A stretch of DNA of 64,000 nucleotides from JAJDAH01 sp964487605. Its GTDB lineage: Bacteria > Myxococcota_A > Polyangia > Polyangiales > Polyangiaceae. The notes beneath the pieces are model-generated. The model saw only the letters and a program-made list of their open reading frames with translations. It was not told the DNA's origin and made no database searches. Each line of letters opens with the position of its first letter. Positions within the stretch are counted from its first letter, which is position 1. The stretch lies in NCBI GenBank assembly GCA_964487605.1, contig CAZARU010000026.1, forward strand, positions 1 to 64,000, written 5' to 3'. Positions 43,673 through 52,368 of the stretch are shown in pieces. Both the position numbers and the translations under genes were made by a program.

Positions 43673-43729
43673 ACAGAAACCCGCGAGGCCCCCGATGCGT
43701 GTTTCGCTCTCCGGGTGCGCCGGGTCCGG

Positions 43730-44323
43730 TCAGGGCCTGCCGCCCAAGAGTCCGCCGAGAGCGCGCGGGCGCGGCGCGGGGTCGTGTGACTTCAGGAAGA
43801 AGAGGTTGAACCCATTGACGATGGCGTGGGCGGCGATCGGTCCGAGCAGTGACCCCGTCAGCTGGAACATCGCGCCGAACCCGAGCCCGATGGTGCCAGC
43901 CCAGCAGATCCAGACCCAGCGGCTCGGTCCCCTGACCTGGTGCGCGAGGCCGAAGAGGACGGCCTGCGGCGCGACGCCGATCCACGGCTGGAGCAGCCCG
44001 CGGAACAGAAGCTCCTCGCCGAGCGAGCTGGTGATGGCGAGCGCGACGATGCCGGCAGGCGAGAGGTTGCGGGCGACCGGGCGGAGCTCGCGATGGAGCT
44101 GTCGCGCCCAGTCGAAGCGGGCGACGAGCAGGCGCGTCGCGAGGACCAGGAACGCACCGGTCGAGACGCCGAGCAGCAGGCTGTAGGCGTGGCTGGTGGT
44201 CGCGTCCAGCTCGAGCCATCCGTCCGGTACCGTGGTCGGCGACCCGTGGAACGTCGTCGCCAGCACCGCGGCCAGCAGCGCAAGGAGAGCGTAAGCGGCC
44301 GCGAAGCGGCCCCACCGAATCAT
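43730..44323 (-). CDS. CPBP-family intramembrane protease
   Basis: 197 residues from ATG 44323. Five to six membrane segments. The Abi/CPBP catalytic motifs are present: EELLFRG (Glu-Glu-Arg), FGLAHQ (His) and AHAIVNGFN (His, Asn). Eukaryotic relatives cleave CAAX proteins; in bacteria the role is often bacteriocin immunity or regulated membrane proteolysis. An in-frame GTG 18 bases upstream is an alternative start. No bacteriocin-like gene adjoins it, so a housekeeping or stress role is more likely. Confidence 0.88.
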   Translation of the reverse strand: MIRWGRFAAAYALLALLAAVLATTFHGSPTTVPDGWLELDATTSHAYSLLLGVSTGAFLVLATRLLVARFDWARQLHRELRPVARNLSPAGIVALAITSSLGEELLFRGLLQPWIGVAPQAVLFGLAHQVRGPSRWVWICWAGTIGLGFGAMFQLTGSLLGPIAAHAIVNGFNLFFLKSHDPAPRPRALGGLLGGRP

Positions 44324-44401
44324 CGTGCGGCAGTATCGCACGGCGCGCAGGGTGTGGCCACGGCGCGGATCCGAGCTCGGCAGATGCCGCGAGTCGTACG
44401 T

Positions 44402-44959
44402 TCAGGCGCGGATCACCTCGGGCACGAAGTCGATGGCGTGGTCGCGCTCGAGCGTGAAGTACGTGGGGGTCTCGAAGCAGACGCCACCGACCACGAGGTA
44501 GCTCACGCCGATGAGCGCGTCGTGATTGCCGGCCTCCAGGGCGACGAGCGGGTCCTTCACGTTGCGGACGCTCGAGAGCGCGGGGTTCGGAGCGCGCGAG
44601 TAGTCGATGACGAGGCCGCGGTCGAACCCGCGCGGTGTCGGGATCCCGTCCGGTGGCACGACCTCGTAGAACCATTCCGTGACGGGCGTGCCGCCCCGGC
44701 GCTTCGCACGGCTCGGCGCGTCCACGCCGTCCTGCTCGAGACGAACGTTCCAGCCGAGCAGCCGTCCGCTCTCGGGATGGCGCCAGAACGTCTTCTGGAA
44801 CGTCTTCCAGGAGACGAGCTCGACCACCTTCGGCATGCCGAGCGCGGTGCCGCGGTACGCGTAGCCCTCCAGGGCCGCGGGGTCTATCGGGTGCCCTTCC
44901 ACGATGCGGCGACGAAGCTCGCGGCGTGAGGCGTTGCGGAGCTCGCGTGCGGCAGACAC
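44402..44959 (-). CDS. Hypothetical protein, cytosolic
   Basis: 185 residues from GTG 44959, chosen because TAGGCT ends seven bases before it. There is no signal or membrane helix. The chain has an Arg-rich N-terminus, then IDPAALEGYAYRGTALG, a Trp/Phe-rich block (SWKTFQKTFWRHPESGRLLG) and a beta-rich C-terminal half (EWFYEVVPP, ALIGVSYLVVGGV, PTYFTLERDHAI). The pattern recalls small barrel proteins that bind hydrophobic ligands, but I cannot assign a family. Confidence 0.72.
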   Translation of the reverse strand: MSAARELRNASRRELRRRIVEGHPIDPAALEGYAYRGTALGMPKVVELVSWKTFQKTFWRHPESGRLLGWNVRLEQDGVDAPSRAKRRGGTPVTEWFYEVVPPDGIPTPRGFDRGLVIDYSRAPNPALSSVRNVKDPLVALEAGNHDALIGVSYLVVGGVCFETPTYFTLERDHAIDFVPEVIRA

Positions 44960-44966
44960 GGCGCCG

Positions 44967-44972
44967 AGCCTA
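44967..44972 (-). promoter_or_regulatory. Predicted -10 box (TAGGCT), leaderless
   Basis: On the minus strand TAGGCT ends seven bases before the GTG at 44959. The same hexamer at similar spacing precedes the genes at 18766 and 60427. Confidence 0.42.
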
Positions 44973-44999
44973 GCGCATCGGCCTGCCCCATCGCGACGC

Positions 45000-45953
45000 T
45001 CACGTTCCGGTGCCATGCGCCCGCGCCGTGAACAGCAGCACACCGGCGAGCACGAGCAGGGTGCCGACCGCGTGATACGTCGTGAACGCCTCCCCGAGGA
45101 CCGTGACCGCCAGCGCCACCGTCACGACCGGGGAGACGTTTCCGATGACCGCGGTCCGCTCCGACCCCAGGAGGCCGATGGCGGCCGAAGTGCAGTAGGC
45201 AGGCAGCACGGTCGAGACGGTGCCGATGGCGAGCATGAGCAGCAGCGCGTCGCCGCTCACGCCGAGGTCCTTCACCGCATGCGTCGCCAGGAAATGAACG
45301 ACGACCGCCGGGCCGGCGCCGCTCATCGCCATCGACGTGAACAGGCGCGCCCCCACCTCGTCGATGAGCGGCTTCGCGAGGAGCTGGTAGGCGGCGTAGA
45401 CCAGCGCCGAGCCGAGCACGAGCGCCGAGCCGAGCACGACGTGCTCGCCCTCGACGCTCAGGTCGCGCCAGAAGATGAGGGCGATGCCGGCGTAGCTCAC
45501 GAACAGGGCGATGATCATCCCAGGCGTGATCCGTCGGCGGAAGAAGATGCCTCCGAAGATCACGACGAAGAACGGGTACGTCAGCAGGATGAGGCGATCG
45601 AGCTGCGCGCTGATGTACTGGAGCGCCTCGAAATCGAGGACGCTTCCGACGTAGTAGCCGAGGGAGCCCACGCCGACGATCTTCAGTACCGTCCGCCTGC
45701 GCAGCGGCGGGGCTCCACCGCCGGCGCGAGCGTCCCGCCGATACCCGTGCAGCCCCACGGCGACGAAGATCGGAACGGCGACGATCATGCGCCAGGTCAG
45801 CGTCGTGAGAGGATCCACGCCTTCACGGAGCGCGAGCTTGATGACGATGCCCTTGGTCGCGAAGAGCGCGGCGCCGAGCACGCCGAGGCCCCACCCGAGC
45901 CAGATCGCGCGTCGGGGGTCGGGGGCGGTGAGGACGGCAGTCGAGTCGGTCAC
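45000..45953 (-). CDS. EamA/DMT-family transporter
   Basis: 317 residues with ten predicted membrane helices in two EamA repeats (IWLGWGLGVLGAALFATKGI and LGSALVLGSALVYAAYQLLA). The second repeat ends VSPVVTVALAVTVLGEAFTT, the usual signature. Inner-membrane exporter of metabolites, substrate not predictable. GTG start without a clear ribosome site. The 198 bases upstream (45954-46151) contain a run of eight G and no gene. Confidence 0.92.
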   Translation of the reverse strand: MTDSTAVLTAPDPRRAIWLGWGLGVLGAALFATKGIVIKLALREGVDPLTTLTWRMIVAVPIFVAVGLHGYRRDARAGGGAPPLRRRTVLKIVGVGSLGYYVGSVLDFEALQYISAQLDRLILLTYPFFVVIFGGIFFRRRITPGMIIALFVSYAGIALIFWRDLSVEGEHVVLGSALVLGSALVYAAYQLLAKPLIDEVGARLFTSMAMSGAGPAVVVHFLATHAVKDLGVSGDALLLMLAIGTVSTVLPAYCTSAAIGLLGSERTAVIGNVSPVVTVALAVTVLGEAFTTYHAVGTLLVLAGVLLFTARAHGTGT

Positions 45954-46151
45954 GCGCGTTCGACCCGTGGGAGCGCCGGGGATCCGCCCGGAACCGCGCG
46001 GCCCTGATCGCGGGGCGAGGCCGGTCCGGGGGGGGAGTGTAACGCTCTGGCGCGGAGGGCGAACCGAGAAAGCAGCGCTCGTACCGTCGAGGACGACTGC
46101 CCGCTGGCCGGACGCACCGCTCCGTCTTCCCGCGGCTCACCGGGGGCGCGG

Positions 46152-47168
46152 TTAGGGGTCGCGGTGCGACGGCAGTCTGGCCACCAGCCGGGTGCCCCGC
46201 TCCGCGCCGAGGAGGCTCAACGTGCCGCTGAGCGCCCTCGCACGCTCGCGCGCGTTCGCGATTCCGCCGCCGGACGCCTGGAACGTCGCTTCGTCCAGCC
46301 CGACTCCGTCGTCCGCGACTTCGAGCTCGACCGTGCCTTCGGCGACACCGAGGCGGACGCGAACGCGCGTCGCACCCGAATGCTGCGCGCTGTTCCTCGT
46401 GAGCTCCTGGCCGATGCGCAGCACGGCGTCTTGAACCTCGCCGGCGATGGGCGTGCCCGCCGGCGTGGACGGGCGTTCCACGGCGAAGCTCGATCCCGGG
46501 GGGACCAGCGGTGCGCACCTCCCCTCGAGCTCGGTAGCCAGCGACTCGAGGGACGCCTCTGCGCGCTGCAAGGGCTGCACCACGGCGCGCAGCTCTGACA
46601 GCAGAGCCGCCGTTCGCTCGACGACCGGCCCGAGGGCCCCTTGGACCGCAGACCCGGCGGCGACGCTCCTGAGTTCGTACAGGAGGGCCACGATGTCCGC
46701 GCCGATCCCGTCGTGGAGATCGTGGGCGATGCGCCGTCGCTCGGCCTCGAGTGCGAGGTGCCGCAACGCCGCCTGGGCGCGATCGCGCTCGGCCTGCAGA
46801 CGCAGGCTCGCACGGTTCGCGCTGATGACCATGCGGTACGCGTAGTAGATGGAGAGTCCGGCGAGGACGGAGAACGCCGCGTCCCCCGCACGACCGCGCG
46901 CCAGGAACGCGACGCCGAGGCCGAGGGGAGACAGGCCGAAGATCAGCCCGTCGCGCGAGTAGTTCATGCCGCCCGGTCCGGCAGAGAGCGCGACCATGAG
47001 CAGCGGGAAGATCCAGAGCACGGTCGTCGCGTGGCCGATCGCGGCTTCGAGAGCGAGGATCAAGGCGACGGATCCTGGCGAGCGGATCTCGGCGTAGCCG
47101 TCCACGTAGCGACGCTCCACGATCGCCGCGATCTCCGCGTCGAGATCGGCGGTCGAGGCGTCGCTCAC
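46152..47168 (-). CDS. NarL-type (HisKA_3) membrane histidine kinase
   Basis: 338 residues, GTG start overlapping the response regulator stop (GTGA). Four hydrophobic segments at about 35-110 form a small membrane domain. The dimerisation helix has EAERRRIAHDLHDGIGADIV, with His152 of DLHD the likely phosphorylation site. The ATPase domain has RIGQELTRNSAQHS (N box), VADDGVGLDEATF and GGGIANARERARAL. It pairs with the LuxR-type regulator upstream as a complete two-component system. Confidence 0.92.
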   Translation of the reverse strand: MSDASTADLDAEIAAIVERRYVDGYAEIRSPGSVALILALEAAIGHATTVLWIFPLLMVALSAGPGGMNYSRDGLIFGLSPLGLGVAFLARGRAGDAAFSVLAGLSIYYAYRMVISANRASLRLQAERDRAQAALRHLALEAERRRIAHDLHDGIGADIVALLYELRSVAAGSAVQGALGPVVERTAALLSELRAVVQPLQRAEASLESLATELEGRCAPLVPPGSSFAVERPSTPAGTPIAGEVQDAVLRIGQELTRNSAQHSGATRVRVRLGVAEGTVELEVADDGVGLDEATFQASGGGIANARERARALSGTLSLLGAERGTRLVARLPSHRDP

Positions 47169-47845
47169 TCGACCTCGAGATACCGGGTGACCCACGCACC
47201 CACCTCGGCCTTGGAGCACACGTCGAGCTTGGTGTAGAGCGCCTTCACGTACGACTGCACCGTCCCCACGCCTATCCCCAGCGCGATGGCGCACTCCGCG
47301 TAGGTGAGCCCTCGCGCCAGTGCGCGCGCCAGCTCGGTTTCGCGTGGCGTCAGTGAGACGCCGGGAGTCTGCGGGCGAAGAGCCGCGAAGAGGCAGCCGA
47401 GGAGTCGAGCGGAGATCGGAAAGCCTCCGTGCGCGGCCTCCTCGACGGCGGCGACGAGCCGGTCCACGGGCTCCTCCTTGAGCACGTACCCCACGGCGCC
47501 AGCCCGGACGGCGCGCACGACGTCGTCCGCGTCGTCGTGCAGCGTGAGGATCACCGATGCCACGCCCGGGTGCGTCGCGGTCAACGTCGCGACCAGCTCG
47601 CTTCCATGCACGTCGGGGAGGCGCAGGTCGATGAGCGCCACGGAAGGGCGGCAGCGGGTGATCGCCTCGAGGCCCGACGCCCCGTCGCGTCCTGTCGCGA
47701 CGAGGCGGATGCGATGCGCGTAGGCGCCGATCGCCGCGGCGAGGGCCATCGAGGTCGGTCCGTGGTCCTCGATCAGAACCACGCTGACGACGCGGCCCGC
47801 GGCCGCGCCACCCTCCGTGCTCTCGCCCGCCTCGACGTCGACCAT
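47165..47845 (-). CDS. NarL/LuxR-family response regulator
   Basis: 226 residues. Receiver domain at about 20-140 with acidic pair ED, phospho-Asp73 in LIDLRLPDVHG and Lys in VGYVLKEEP. The LuxR helix-turn-helix covers 163-226 (LTPRETELARALARGLTYAE, then IGVGTVQSYVKALYTKLDV). It binds DNA as a dimer when phosphorylated. GGAG lies upstream of the ATG. First gene of the pair with the coupled histidine kinase; its targets could include the divergent lipoprotein gene at 47982. Confidence 0.94.
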   Translation of the reverse strand: MVDVEAGESTEGGAAAGRVVSVVLIEDHGPTSMALAAAIGAYAHRIRLVATGRDGASGLEAITRCRPSVALIDLRLPDVHGSELVATLTATHPGVASVILTLHDDADDVVRAVRAGAVGYVLKEEPVDRLVAAVEEAAHGGFPISARLLGCLFAALRPQTPGVSLTPRETELARALARGLTYAECAIALGIGVGTVQSYVKALYTKLDVCSKAEVGAWVTRYLEVE

Positions 47846-47981
47846 CGCCTGTCGCTCCCCGCGCTACCCCAGGCGACGAAATCGCGCGGGTCGTCGGGGA
47901 CGTCAATTCACCCCCATGATCATGGGCGTCCGGCGGGCGCCGCGGCGTGCCAACCTGAGGCAGTTGGTGAGGAGGCGAGTG

Positions 47982-48647
47982 ATGCGAAGAAGCTCGGGAC
48001 GATCGACGTCGCGCGTTTTCGCGACGACCATGCTGGCGCTGGCAGCCGTCGGCATTGCAGCATGCACGGAGGACGATGGAGGTGGCGGCGGATCGGGGGG
48101 CACGTCCGGTTCGTCGGGCTCGGGAAACGCCGGAACCGCGGGGTCTGGCACCGACGGATCCGCGGGGACGTCGGGCGCTTCCGGATCGGGTGCGAGCGGC
48201 GGCGCAGCAGGCGCCGGTGGCGCGTCGGGGAGCGGCGGATCCGGGGGATCGAGCACCGCCGGGCAAGCGGGTGCCGGCGGTGCTGGTGGAACTGCCACGG
48301 GGGGAGCTGCGGGCAGTGCCGCCGCCGGGGCGGAGTCCGGTGCGGGCGGTGCGAGCGACGCGTCCATGGAAGGCGGTGCGTACGTCGTCGCGGCCAGCTG
48401 CCGGCCCGTCGGTGGTGACACCTGTCAGGACTTCGGCGCCGGTTACCCGAACCTTTCGCTCTACGAGGCGAACTGTGCGTTGCCGGACTACGAGTGGTCG
48501 AACGGGCCGTGCGACCTGACCGGTGCAGCGGGAGGATGCCTCTCCTACCAGGGTGGCGGCCCTTCGACGCAGTGGTTCTTCGTGGCGGATGCCGGCGCTG
48601 CCGAGGCGGACTGCATCGCGGACGGAGAGACCTGGCGGCTTCCGTGA
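47982..48647 (+). CDS. Lipoprotein with Gly/Ser linker and small Cys-containing domain
   Basis: 221 residues. AGGAGG six bases before the ATG is one of the best ribosome sites in the window. The signal ends in GIAAC (Cys28). A Gly/Ser/Ala linker fills about 33-125, followed by a 95-residue domain with six cysteines and aromatic residues (CRPVGGDTCQDFG, YEWSNGPCDL, GCLSYQGGG, QWFFVAD). Function unknown. It is divergent from the two-component pair and may be under its control. Confidence 0.82.
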   Translation: MRRSSGRSTSRVFATTMLALAAVGIAACTEDDGGGGGSGGTSGSSGSGNAGTAGSGTDGSAGTSGASGSGASGGAAGAGGASGSGGSGGSSTAGQAGAGGAGGTATGGAAGSAAAGAESGAGGASDASMEGGAYVVAASCRPVGGDTCQDFGAGYPNLSLYEANCALPDYEWSNGPCDLTGAAGGCLSYQGGGPSTQWFFVADAGAAEADCIADGETWRLP

Positions 48648-48733
48648 TCCATCGCAAAGCCGGCTCCCCGCCCGGGGCCCGCCTCGCGCGGGCGCCGGGG
48701 GCTCGGCGCCGGGTCGCCGCGACTGGGGTGACG

Positions 48734-49552
48734 GTGACGACGTCGAAGCCCATGAGCCTGACTGCGGCGCTCGTGTCGGCGGCGCTCTGCGTCGGTGCAT
48801 ACGGATGCGCCGACGATCCCGCCGGTGGGCGCACCGTGGACGGCTCGGCCGACACGTCGGCAGCGGGTGGTGCGTCGGGTTCCGGGGGAACGTCGGCGTC
48901 AGGCGGTGCCGCCGGGTCGGGCGCCGCCGGTGCGTCGGCTTCAGGCGGCGCCGCTGGCACGAGCGCCGTCGGCGGCTCGTCCGGGACGGCCCCGACCGAC
49001 GGCGGTGCCGGTTCGAGCGGTGACGCGGGAGCCGCCGGCTCGGCAGGAATGGCGGACGCCGCCGCGGGCGGACGGGGCGGCGCCGGCGCGGGAGGACGAG
49101 CCGGTATGACGGGCTGCGACGAGGCGGGCAGCGCGTGCAACTGCCTGGCGAACACGGGGCCGCTCGTGACGCCGTCCGCGGCATCGGGCGACGCCCCCAC
49201 CAGCTCGGGTGGGACGATTCCAGCCGGGACCTACCACGTCATCAGTGCGACCTATCACAACGCTCCGGCGGCCACCGAGACGCAGCGGGAGACCCTCGAG
49301 ATCACGGGCGCAGGGTCGCCGTACACGATCCAGTCCGTGTCGTCCTTCGGCACCGACCCCGAGCGTCGAGTCACCACGCTCTACACGACGAACGGCGCCG
49401 ACGGGACGCCGGTCTACACCTGTGGCAGCGCGTCGCCGCTGCCCTCCACGTTCTCGGTGATCGGCGGCGGCGGTCCTGGTACGCGGGTCGAGCAAGTCTT
49501 CGGTGGCGGCCCCGGGAACTTCGCCGTCGTGGTGGTCTGGGAGCTCCAGTAG
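48734..49552 (+). CDS. Lipoprotein with Gly/Ser linker and beta-rich C-terminal domain
   Basis: 272 residues from GTG 48734, preferred over ATG 48752 because it keeps a Lys in the signal n-region. Lipobox GAYGC. A Gly/Ser/Ala linker of about 95 residues precedes a domain with two Cys pairs and repeated strands (IPAGTYHVISATYHN, TLEITGAGSPYTIQSV, RVTTLYTTNG), possibly a beta-sandwich. Same architecture as the upstream lipoprotein but an unrelated C-terminal domain. Function unknown. Confidence 0.75.
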   Translation: MTTSKPMSLTAALVSAALCVGAYGCADDPAGGRTVDGSADTSAAGGASGSGGTSASGGAAGSGAAGASASGGAAGTSAVGGSSGTAPTDGGAGSSGDAGAAGSAGMADAAAGGRGGAGAGGRAGMTGCDEAGSACNCLANTGPLVTPSAASGDAPTSSGGTIPAGTYHVISATYHNAPAATETQRETLEITGAGSPYTIQSVSSFGTDPERRVTTLYTTNGADGTPVYTCGSASPLPSTFSVIGGGGPGTRVEQVFGGGPGNFAVVVVWELQ

Positions 49553-49659
49553 GCCGGGCCGTCGTACGCGACCACACCGTCCGTCGTCCTCGGCCCCGGA
49601 TTTCCCACGGTGCTCGCGCTCTCTCTTGCGCGCACTGGAGCAGGCGAGAGGATCCCGGC

Positions 49660-49665
49660 TACCCT
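49660..49665 (+). promoter_or_regulatory. Predicted -10 box (TACCCT), leaderless
   Basis: TACCCT ends six bases before the GTG at 49672. No ribosome site is present. Confidence 0.4.
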
Positions 49666-49671
49666 CACCGG

Positions 49672-50406
49672 GTGACACGAGGGACCGGGATGTTCGCGCT
49701 GGCGATCGGCGCGGTGGCCTGCGGCGACGGCGGCGAGGGGTCTGCCGTGCCCGGGAAGAACACGGTCGAGGTCACGTTCGCGATCGTGAAGTTCGCGCCC
49801 GGCGCCGGGGGAGGCGGCGCAGGCACGCCGCTCGAAGGGGCGGAGGTGTGCGCCATCGAACCGGCGGGCGCGTGTGCGACGACGAACGCGGAGGGGCGCG
49901 CCGCGGTGACGGTCCCGGCGACGACCCGCACCGCGGTGCGCGTGAGCAAGGCGGGGTTTCTCCCGGCGGTGGCGCAGGCCGTGAGCACCGCCGAGGACAC
50001 CACCGTGAACCTCTTCCTCGCCGCCGACGATCTCGCGGCCACGCTGGCCCAGGTGGTCCAGATACCGTGGCCCGACCCGGAGCGCGGGGTCGTCGCCTTC
50101 AACGCCGAGGCCGTGCCCAGCGGATCGGGCGTCGGCCGCGAGGGGGTGTCGGTCGGCATCGATGTCCAGGCGGCCGGCCCGTTCTACACGAACGCGATGT
50201 TCCTCCCCGATCCTTCGCTCATGGCGTCGTCGGTCTCCGGCCTCGTGTTCCTGGCGACCATCGCGCCGGGGGATCACACCATCACGTTCTCCCATCCGTC
50301 GTCCACGTGCGTGGTTGGGCTCGGCTGGCCCACCGATGCCGCGGACGAACTCGTCGTACGAGTGCAAGCGGGCGCGGTCACGGTGGCGACGGTCACGTGC
50401 CCGTGA
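49672..50406 (+). CDS. Secreted lipoprotein with carboxypeptidase-regulatory-like domain
   Basis: 244 residues. GTG start set by the TACCCT box. The short signal ends GAVAC (Cys17). The mature part begins with a CarboxypepD_reg-like beta fold (GTPLEGAEVCAIEPAGACAT, then TNAEGRAAVTVPA, VSKAGFLPAVA). A second beta region follows (GVSVGIDVQAAGPFYTN, PGDHTITFSHPSSTC). Probably a surface or periplasmic binding protein. The next gene begins 16 bases downstream. Confidence 0.75.
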   Translation: MTRGTGMFALAIGAVACGDGGEGSAVPGKNTVEVTFAIVKFAPGAGGGGAGTPLEGAEVCAIEPAGACATTNAEGRAAVTVPATTRTAVRVSKAGFLPAVAQAVSTAEDTTVNLFLAADDLAATLAQVVQIPWPDPERGVVAFNAEAVPSGSGVGREGVSVGIDVQAAGPFYTNAMFLPDPSLMASSVSGLVFLATIAPGDHTITFSHPSSTCVVGLGWPTDAADELVVRVQAGAVTVATVTCP

Positions 50407-50422
50407 CCGCGCGCTCCTCGCG

Positions 50423-52357
50423 ATGAGCGCGGCGCCCTTCGCCGCGGCGACCGACGCCGCTCCATGGCTTCCGCCGAAGCCGCCGCCCTCGCGGGGCTTC
50501 GCGTCGATGCGCCGCTCGCTCCACGTGACGATGCGCGACGGCGTGCGCCTCGCCGTGGACGTGCACCTCCCCGTGGCGTTCGCGCACGGTCAGCGGCTGC
50601 CGACGATCTTGCGGCAGACCTGCTACTACCGCGGGATCGACTACCGGTCGTTGCTGGCGGACTTCGGCGCCGAGTGGCTGCTCGATGCGACCGCGGACTG
50701 CCGCAAGCGTTTTCTCGCGAGCGGCTACGCGTGGGTCGACGTCTGTGTGCGTGGCTCGGGGGCGTCGTTCGGCACGCGCCCGTGCCCGTCGAGTCCCGAC
50801 GAGATCGCCGACGGTCGTGACGTCGTCGAGTGGATCGTCTCCCAGCCGTGGTCGAACGGTCTCGTCGGCGCGACGGGGATTTCCTACGACGGCTCGACGT
50901 CCGAGCTGCTGCTCGGCAACGGGCATCCCGCGGTCCGGGCGGCGGCGCCGCGGTTCTGCGTCTGGGACATCTTCGCCGACGTGGCCTTTCCCGGCGGGAT
51001 TCACCTGGCGACGTTCACCGAGCGGTGGGCGACCTTCAACGCGCTCCTGGACTCGGGAGCGTTCGCGAAGGCCCTGGGGCTGATGACGCGGCTGCAGATC
51101 CGCGCGGCGCGCTCGCTCCTGGCGGACACCCGCCCGGGTGCCGAGCGCTGGCTCGCTCGCCTGGACACGGATCGGGCCGAGCGCGCCCTGGCCCGGCTGG
51201 TCCGCGCCATGGCGCGCGGCGTGCGCCCCGTGGACGGCGACGAAGGGGGACGACTGCTCGCGGCCGCGCTCGCCGAGCACGCGGAGAACGTGAACGTCCA
51301 CGAGTCCGCCTCGAGGTCCACGTTTCGCGATGACCCCACCGCGTCGCCGGCGCTCCCCGGCGCCACCGTCGACCTCTTCAGCCCGCACGCGCACGCCGCC
51401 GGGATGGAAGCCTCGGGCGCTGCCATCTACGCCATGAGCGGCTGGCTCGACGGCTACGTCCACTCCGCCGTGAAGCGCTTCCATCGCCTCCGTGCGACGG
51501 GAGCACGGCTGGTGCTCGGGCCCTGGGATCATGGCGGGCTTCAGAACACGAGCCCGTACTGCTCGGTGCACGAGTCCGCCTTCGATCAGCACGGCGAGCT
51601 CGTGCGGTTCTTCGACCGGCATCTCACCGGGGGGCACGCCGGTGCCGAGCCCCGCGTGCGGTACTTCACCGTCGGGCAGGAACGGTGGAAGGACGGCGAC
51701 GCGTGGCCGCCCCCCGCAGAGCGGCAGGTCTGGTGGCTCGGCGCCGAGCGTGGGCTCGTGCGGGATCGACCCGGGCGCGCGCGGGTGGACGAGCACGTGG
51801 TCGATCACGACGTCGGTACGGGTCACCGCGCGCGCTGGGACTCGCTCCTCTTGCTGCTCGCGCCGGTCGGCTACTCCCGCCGCGAGGAGATCGATCGGCG
51901 GCTCCTCGTCTATCGCTCGGCGCCCCTGGACGCGGATCTCGAGGTGACCGGTCATCCCGTGGTGTCGCTCTGGGTCACGGCCGATGCGAGCGACGCCCAC
52001 GTCTTCGTCTACCTCGAGGACGAGCTTCCGAGCGGTCGCGTCGAGCTGGTCACCGAAGGGCAGCTCCGGGCCCTGCACCGGAGGTCCGAGGGACGCGACG
52101 CGGGGACGGGTGCCGTTCAGCGCACGTTCCTCCGCGCGGACGGCCGCGTGCTCGTTCCGGGCGAAGCGACGGAGTTCGTCTTCGATCTGCTGCCGACGTC
52201 GTGGCAGTTTGCGCAGGGCCACCGCCTGCGGCTGGCCATCTCCGGCGCCGACGCAGACCACTTCGTGGTGATGCGCGACGTGAGCGCGCTCGGCATTCAC
52301 GTCGGGGGCGAGCGAGCGTCGCGCATCGAGCTGCCGGTGCCGACGGCCAGCGGATGA
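50423..52357 (+). CDS. CocE/NonD-family (peptidase S15) hydrolase
   Basis: 644 residues. An alpha/beta-hydrolase with the S15 nucleophile elbow ATGISYDGSTSE (Ser154), the oxyanion segment CVRGSGASFG and GPWDHGG containing the likely catalytic His. The C-terminal half is the jelly-roll domain of cocaine esterase and X-Pro dipeptidyl peptidases (HPVVSLWVTADASDAHVFVY to HRLRLAISGADADHFVV). No signal peptide. Acts on an ester or acyl-peptide bond; natural substrate unknown. It lies 16 bases after the lipoprotein gene. Confidence 0.9.
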   Translation: MSAAPFAAATDAAPWLPPKPPPSRGFASMRRSLHVTMRDGVRLAVDVHLPVAFAHGQRLPTILRQTCYYRGIDYRSLLADFGAEWLLDATADCRKRFLASGYAWVDVCVRGSGASFGTRPCPSSPDEIADGRDVVEWIVSQPWSNGLVGATGISYDGSTSELLLGNGHPAVRAAAPRFCVWDIFADVAFPGGIHLATFTERWATFNALLDSGAFAKALGLMTRLQIRAARSLLADTRPGAERWLARLDTDRAERALARLVRAMARGVRPVDGDEGGRLLAAALAEHAENVNVHESASRSTFRDDPTASPALPGATVDLFSPHAHAAGMEASGAAIYAMSGWLDGYVHSAVKRFHRLRATGARLVLGPWDHGGLQNTSPYCSVHESAFDQHGELVRFFDRHLTGGHAGAEPRVRYFTVGQERWKDGDAWPPPAERQVWWLGAERGLVRDRPGRARVDEHVVDHDVGTGHRARWDSLLLLLAPVGYSRREEIDRRLLVYRSAPLDADLEVTGHPVVSLWVTADASDAHVFVYLEDELPSGRVELVTEGQLRALHRRSEGRDAGTGAVQRTFLRADGRVLVPGEATEFVFDLLPTSWQFAQGHRLRLAISGADADHFVVMRDVSALGIHVGGERASRIELPVPTASG

Positions 52358-52368
52358 GCCTCGGCGCT

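Noticed and set aside
45954..46151. A gene or leader in the gap before the EamA transporter
   Set aside because: No frame with a start signal and protein-like composition; only a G run and a TTACAC-like box far from the start.
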